Assembly (NCBI GenBank): GCA_016281085.1
Contig: JAEEHY010000002.1
Coordinates: 1 to 35,742, forward strand
Direction: 5' to 3'
DNA length: 35,742 nucleotides
Origin: Lachnospiraceae bacterium
Lineage (GTDB): Bacteria; Bacillota; Clostridia; Lachnospirales; Lachnospiraceae
Below the pieces are notes generated by a model. That model was given only the letters and a program-made list of their open reading frames with translations. It searched no databases and was not told the origin of the DNA. A program made the position numbers and the translations under genes. Below are positions 33,325 to 35,742 of the stretch, piece after piece (position 1 is the stretch's first letter; every line of letters begins with the position of its first letter).

Positions 33325-34098
33325 TCATTGTGCCATATATTTATCATAGAGATCGGGACGTCTCTCTCTTGTCCGCTCAAGTGCTTTTTCATGTCTCCAC
33401 TTTTCCACATTTGCATGATGACCCGAAAGCAGTACTTCAGGGACCTTTTTATCATGCCATATTTCAGGCCGTGAATACTGAGGATATTCAAGAAGTCCAT
33501 CCTGAAATGACTCGAATTCAGCCGATACCTCATTGTTCAGAACTCCGGGAACCAGCCTTGATATAGCATCAACCAGGATCATGGCCGGGAGCTCTCCTCC
33601 CGTAAGGACATAATCACCTATTGAAATATTGTCTGTGACTATTTCCTCAAGGACCCTTTCATCAATACCCTCATAATGTCCGCATAACAGGATAAGATCA
33701 TCCTCCCCGGAAAGCTCCTGTGCCTTTTTCTGGGTAAACACCTCCCCCTGGGGTGTAAGATACACTACACGGGATTTGCTGTTGCCGTTACCTTCATTTA
33801 CATCCCTGTCATTATTTCTGTCCACGGCATCGGTACAGGATCCCATCCCGTTCCTATTTAACTTGATCTTCTTCTCAACAGCTTCATAACACAGATATAC
33901 CGGCTCTGCCTGCATCAGCATACCGGCTCCGCCCCCATAGATATAATCGTCCACCTTATTATGCTTATTGAATGCATAATCACGTATATTAACTGCTTCG
34001 ATACTTATGAGACCCTTATCCATCGCACGTCCGATAATACTCGTATTAAGTCCATGCATTACCATTTCCGGAAAGAGCGTCATTATATGAAAATTCAT
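33325..34098 (-). CDS. trmD: tRNA (guanine-37-N1)-methyltransferase TrmD
   Basis: TrmD transfers a methyl group from SAM to G37 of tRNAs reading CNN codons and so prevents +1 frameshifts. The SPOUT trefoil-knot motifs are clear: [25 protein letters not shown] and [15 protein letters not shown], with the catalytic-region Asp in FQDGLLEYP. The protein has 257 residues with the ATG at 34098, which has AGGAG seven bases upstream; a TTG one codon earlier is too close. Unusual is a polar insert of about 18-20 residues (about 81-108, rich in Asn, Asp and Gly) before VVYLTPQGE. Its usual partners rpsP, rimM and rplS are absent. It stands between a small unknown gene and a phosphatase gene. Identity is certain. 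Confidence 0.97.
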   Translation of the reverse strand: MNFHIMTLFPEMVMHGLNTSIIGRAMDKGLISIEAVNIRDYAFNKHNKVDDYIYGGGAGMLMQAEPVYLCYEAVEKKIKLNRNGMGSCTDAVDRNNDRDVNEGNGNSKSRVVYLTPQGEVFTQKKAQELSGEDDLILLCGHYEGIDERVLEEIVTDNISIGDYVLTGGELPAMILVDAISRLVPGVLNNEVSAEFESFQDGLLEYPQYSRPEIWHDKKVPEVLLSGHHANVEKWRHEKALERTRERRPDLYDKYMAQ

Positions 34099-34108
34099 CA
34101 ACCATCTC

Positions 34109-34417
34109 CTATAATATGTTATCTATGCTGGTCTGCAGTGCTACGACCGCATCCTTAAGCTTTTCTTCGTTTTTATCTGTATTTCTGCCTTTACCGATAT
34201 CCTTATCTATATCTATTATAAGCTTCTTGACAAGCTTAACTGTATCACTTATCTGTACTTTTTCTATCAAAGTGATCGGAGAGCGCTCGCTGACCACACC
34301 CTGTTCCGCTCTCTTAACAAGCTTTCCTGCGGTCTCCAGCAAAAGCTTAAGCTCATCACTTATATTTTCGTTTACCTTTCCGGATGCATCATTATACTGT
34401 TTCTTAAATATTATCAT
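34109..34417 (-). CDS. Hypothetical protein, 102 residues
   Basis: I do not recognise this protein. It is mostly charged and predicted to be helical, with Lys-rich and acidic stretches, no Cys, no signal peptide and no membrane helix. The upstream site is a weak AGGT seven bases before the ATG. The TAG stop is part of the TAGGAG ribosome-binding site of trmD, with the two genes separated by ten bases, so translation of the two is probably linked. It begins a unit of three genes (this, trmD, phosphatase). A role next to TrmD is not implied by any motif. Confidence 0.65.
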   Translation of the reverse strand: MIIFKKQYNDASGKVNENISDELKLLLETAGKLVKRAEQGVVSERSPITLIEKVQISDTVKLVKKLIIDIDKDIGKGRNTDKNEEKLKDAVVALQTSIDNIL

Positions 34418-34430
34418 GTATTTTACCTGA

Positions 34431-34458
34431 TTTATAAAGAATTTATTACTTGAAACAA
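34431..34458 (-). promoter_or_regulatory. Weak candidate promoter before the 102-residue gene
   Basis: TTGTTT, 16-base spacer, TATAAA on the minus strand. The -10 is 13 bases from the ATG, so the leader would be very short. It lies just after a hairpin, where a new transcript would be expected. Confidence 0.35.
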
Positions 34459-34464
34459 ATACTT

Positions 34465-34491
34465 ATAGCCGGAGATCCCCCCGGCTATTTT
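34465..34491. terminator. Hairpin between the ABC ATPase gene and the 102-residue gene
   Basis: A perfect 8-bp stem, ATAGCCGG / CCGGCTAT, with an eight-base loop. A T-rich run (TTTTATATAT) follows on the plus strand; on the minus strand the following sequence is only moderately T-rich (AAGTATTTGTTT). It probably ends the amino-acid transporter transcript, though less cleanly than the other terminators here. Confidence 0.5.
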
Positions 34492-34567
34492 ATATATGGT
34501 AATGAATACTGCTCTTTATCAATTACCGTATCTTTTCTATAGGCTTATCCAAAGCATATACGCAAGC

Positions 34568-35662
34568 TCACATTTGAATATAGATCTCATAACCGGTATC
34601 ATTGGATTCTTTGCTTAAGATCACATTAGTGTAATGATCAAGAAGTTTCAGGCTGATAGGATCTGTATACGGCCACTCCAACGGATCGGATTTAGCCTGA
34701 GGCACCGATAAAAGAATGGTATGCGCCGTTGAACTCTCAGAGCACATAAGCCGCACACCTATAGTGTCGATGTCGTTCTTCTTGTTGTACATTATCGGAT
34801 ACAAAAACTCATCACAGATTGAAGAAATAACCTCATACTGGGTTTGTGTATACTTAAACTTACTCAAAAACTTTTTCATCTGCGAATTAAGGGTCAAAAT
34901 ATCCATATTCTCTTTATCAAGCAGCGCTTCAAACATCCTTGAATGATACAGGAACCGTCTTGTAAGGAGCTTCTTCGGATTGTCCAGTACCGCAGCCGGT
35001 GTACCCTGTTCATATATACCGTTTTCGGCCATGAAGATGACCCTGGATGCTGATTTCCTTGCAAATGACATATCATGTGTGACGATCACACAGGTCATTC
35101 CTTCTTCGCACAGAGAGCTGATTACGTTCTCAACCTCCTCCACCATGGTCGGATCCAGAGCACTGGTGGGCTCGTCAAACAATATGACATCAGGATGCAT
35201 GGCCAGGGTTCTCGCAATGGCGATGCGCTGCTTCTGTCCGCCTGAGAGTTCCGATGGCATGGCATTTTCCCTTCCGGACATTGCCACTCTTTCAAGCAGC
35301 TTCTTCGCTTCGCTTATTGCTTCAGCCTTGGAACGCTTAAGTACCATCATCGGAGCAAGGACGATGTTCTCGAGTACGTTAAGATGCGAAAAAAGGTTGA
35401 AATGCTGATAAACCATACCCATATGACATCTGATGGAATCGATATCATCATTATCGGGAGACACACGCTGTCCGCTGAAGTATACTTCCCCAGACGTGGG
35501 TTTGGCCAGACCGTTCATGCATCTTAACAATGTACTTTTTCCGCACCCCGAGTTACCTATCAAAAATACCGATTCGCCTTTTTCTATATCAAGGTTCACA
35601 TCTTTGAATATTATTCCGCTGCCGTAATCCATAGACAGATCTTTGACACTTATCACACTCAT
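34568..35662 (-). CDS. Polar amino-acid-type ABC ATPase with extra C-terminal domain
   Basis: Residues 1-240 are a GlnQ/ArtP-like ATPase powering an amino-acid importer: Walker A GNSGCGKST (36-44), Q-loop QHFNLF, signature LSGGQ (139-143), Walker B VILFDEPTSALD and switch His196. Typical members end near residue 245; this one has 364. The extra 120 residues have the look of a degraded GHKL/anti-sigma-type ATPase fold: a helix with CDEFLYPIM where such proteins have an EExxxN helix, then strands VRLMCSE and ILLSVPQ, SDPLEW, and a final strand YEIYIQM. The metal-binding Asn is not visible, so it would be non-catalytic, perhaps regulatory. The ATG overlaps the stop of the upstream membrane subunit (ATGA). 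The amino acid transported is not shown. Confidence 0.93.
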   Translation of the reverse strand: MSVISVKDLSMDYGSGIIFKDVNLDIEKGESVFLIGNSGCGKSTLLRCMNGLAKPTSGEVYFSGQRVSPDNDDIDSIRCHMGMVYQHFNLFSHLNVLENIVLAPMMVLKRSKAEAISEAKKLLERVAMSGRENAMPSELSGGQKQRIAIARTLAMHPDVILFDEPTSALDPTMVEEVENVISSLCEEGMTCVIVTHDMSFARKSASRVIFMAENGIYEQGTPAAVLDNPKKLLTRRFLYHSRMFEALLDKENMDILTLNSQMKKFLSKFKYTQTQYEVISSICDEFLYPIMYNKKNDIDTIGVRLMCSESSTAHTILLSVPQAKSDPLEWPYTDPISLKLLDHYTNVILSKESNDTGYEIYIQM

Positions 35663-35742
35663 CCTTCCACCACTATATGCTTTCTGCTTCCCATAAGGTC
35701 AATAAGTTTCTTGCCCGCAAATCCTATCAGGAAATAAATCAA
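35659..35742 (-). CDS. C-terminal end of a membrane subunit, probably the amino-acid ABC permease (partial)
   Basis: The last 27 codons of a gene entering from beyond the window edge read LIYFLIGFAGKKLIDLMGSR and then a short tail ending VVEG. This is one hydrophobic helix and a basic cytoplasmic tail, as at the end of a permease. Its TGA overlaps the ATG of the ATPase gene (ATGA), showing tight coupling. The identification as amino-acid permease comes from this neighbour. Confidence 0.65.
   Translation of the reverse strand: MIYFLIGFAGKKLIDLMGSRKHIVVEG

Noticed and set aside
1-35742. CRISPR arrays, tRNA or rRNA genes, insertion-sequence transposases
   Set aside because: I saw no regularly spaced repeats, no cloverleaf or rRNA-like sequence and no transposase or integrase reading frame.

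Overview
This window looks like a chromosome segment of a gut or rumen Lachnospiraceae bacterium (Butyrivibrio-like). The basis is moderate GC, strong AGGAGG ribosome-binding sites, YesM/YesN two-component systems beside LplB/LplC/lipoprotein sugar transporters, SpoIIE-type phosphatases, and a Firmicutes-style polar amino-acid ABC ATPase. The genus is inferred, not shown. Every gene I can support is on the minus strand, so transcription runs from high to low coordinates.

Region A (35742-31162): the last codons of a membrane permease overlap an amino-acid-type ABC ATPase that carries an extra C-terminal domain. After a hairpin come a 102-residue unknown protein, TrmD (tRNA m1G37 methyltransferase, outside its usual rimM-rplS context), and a Cache-HAMP-SpoIIE phosphatase that ends in a hairpin terminator.

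Region B (31132-10033): an extended -10 promoter starts a compact run of about 20 kb. The order is a sensor-fused MFS protein, a secreted substrate-binding protein, a three-module NRPS (A-T-C-A-T-E-C-A-T-TE), a second membrane SpoIIE phosphatase, a 79-residue remnant or miniature of the HlyD-like NHLM secretion protein, a C39-peptidase ABC exporter (NHLM ABC1 type), and a second ABC exporter (NHLM ABC2 type). Two peptide genes with matching 21-residue double-glycine leaders follow, under their own promoter and ending at a strong terminator. One peptide has a CxxC...CxxC zinc-ribbon-like core. No lanthionine synthetase, radical SAM enzyme or phosphopantetheinyl transferase is present. The combination of NRPS, double-glycine peptides, NHLM exporters and SpoIIE signalling is the most unusual thing in the window.

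Region C (10020-35): a YesM-type histidine kinase and its YesN-type regulator, then LplB permease, LplC permease and lipoprotein of a CUT1-type carbohydrate importer. After these come a small free-standing gene with its own promoter and terminator, and a second, paralogous YesM kinase. Two copies of a 232-238 bp element with GTAACTATTCAGA inverted ends are inserted here: one exactly at the stop codon of the LplB gene, the other between the peptide terminator and the first kinase. Both kinase genes have a -10 box six bases from the ATG and no ribosome-binding site, so they look leaderless.

How it fits together: Region C is a sugar-sensing and uptake locus. Region B probably makes and exports a small nonribosomal peptide and/or two leader peptides, under phosphatase-based signalling. 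No gene in Region B directly shows what the product is.
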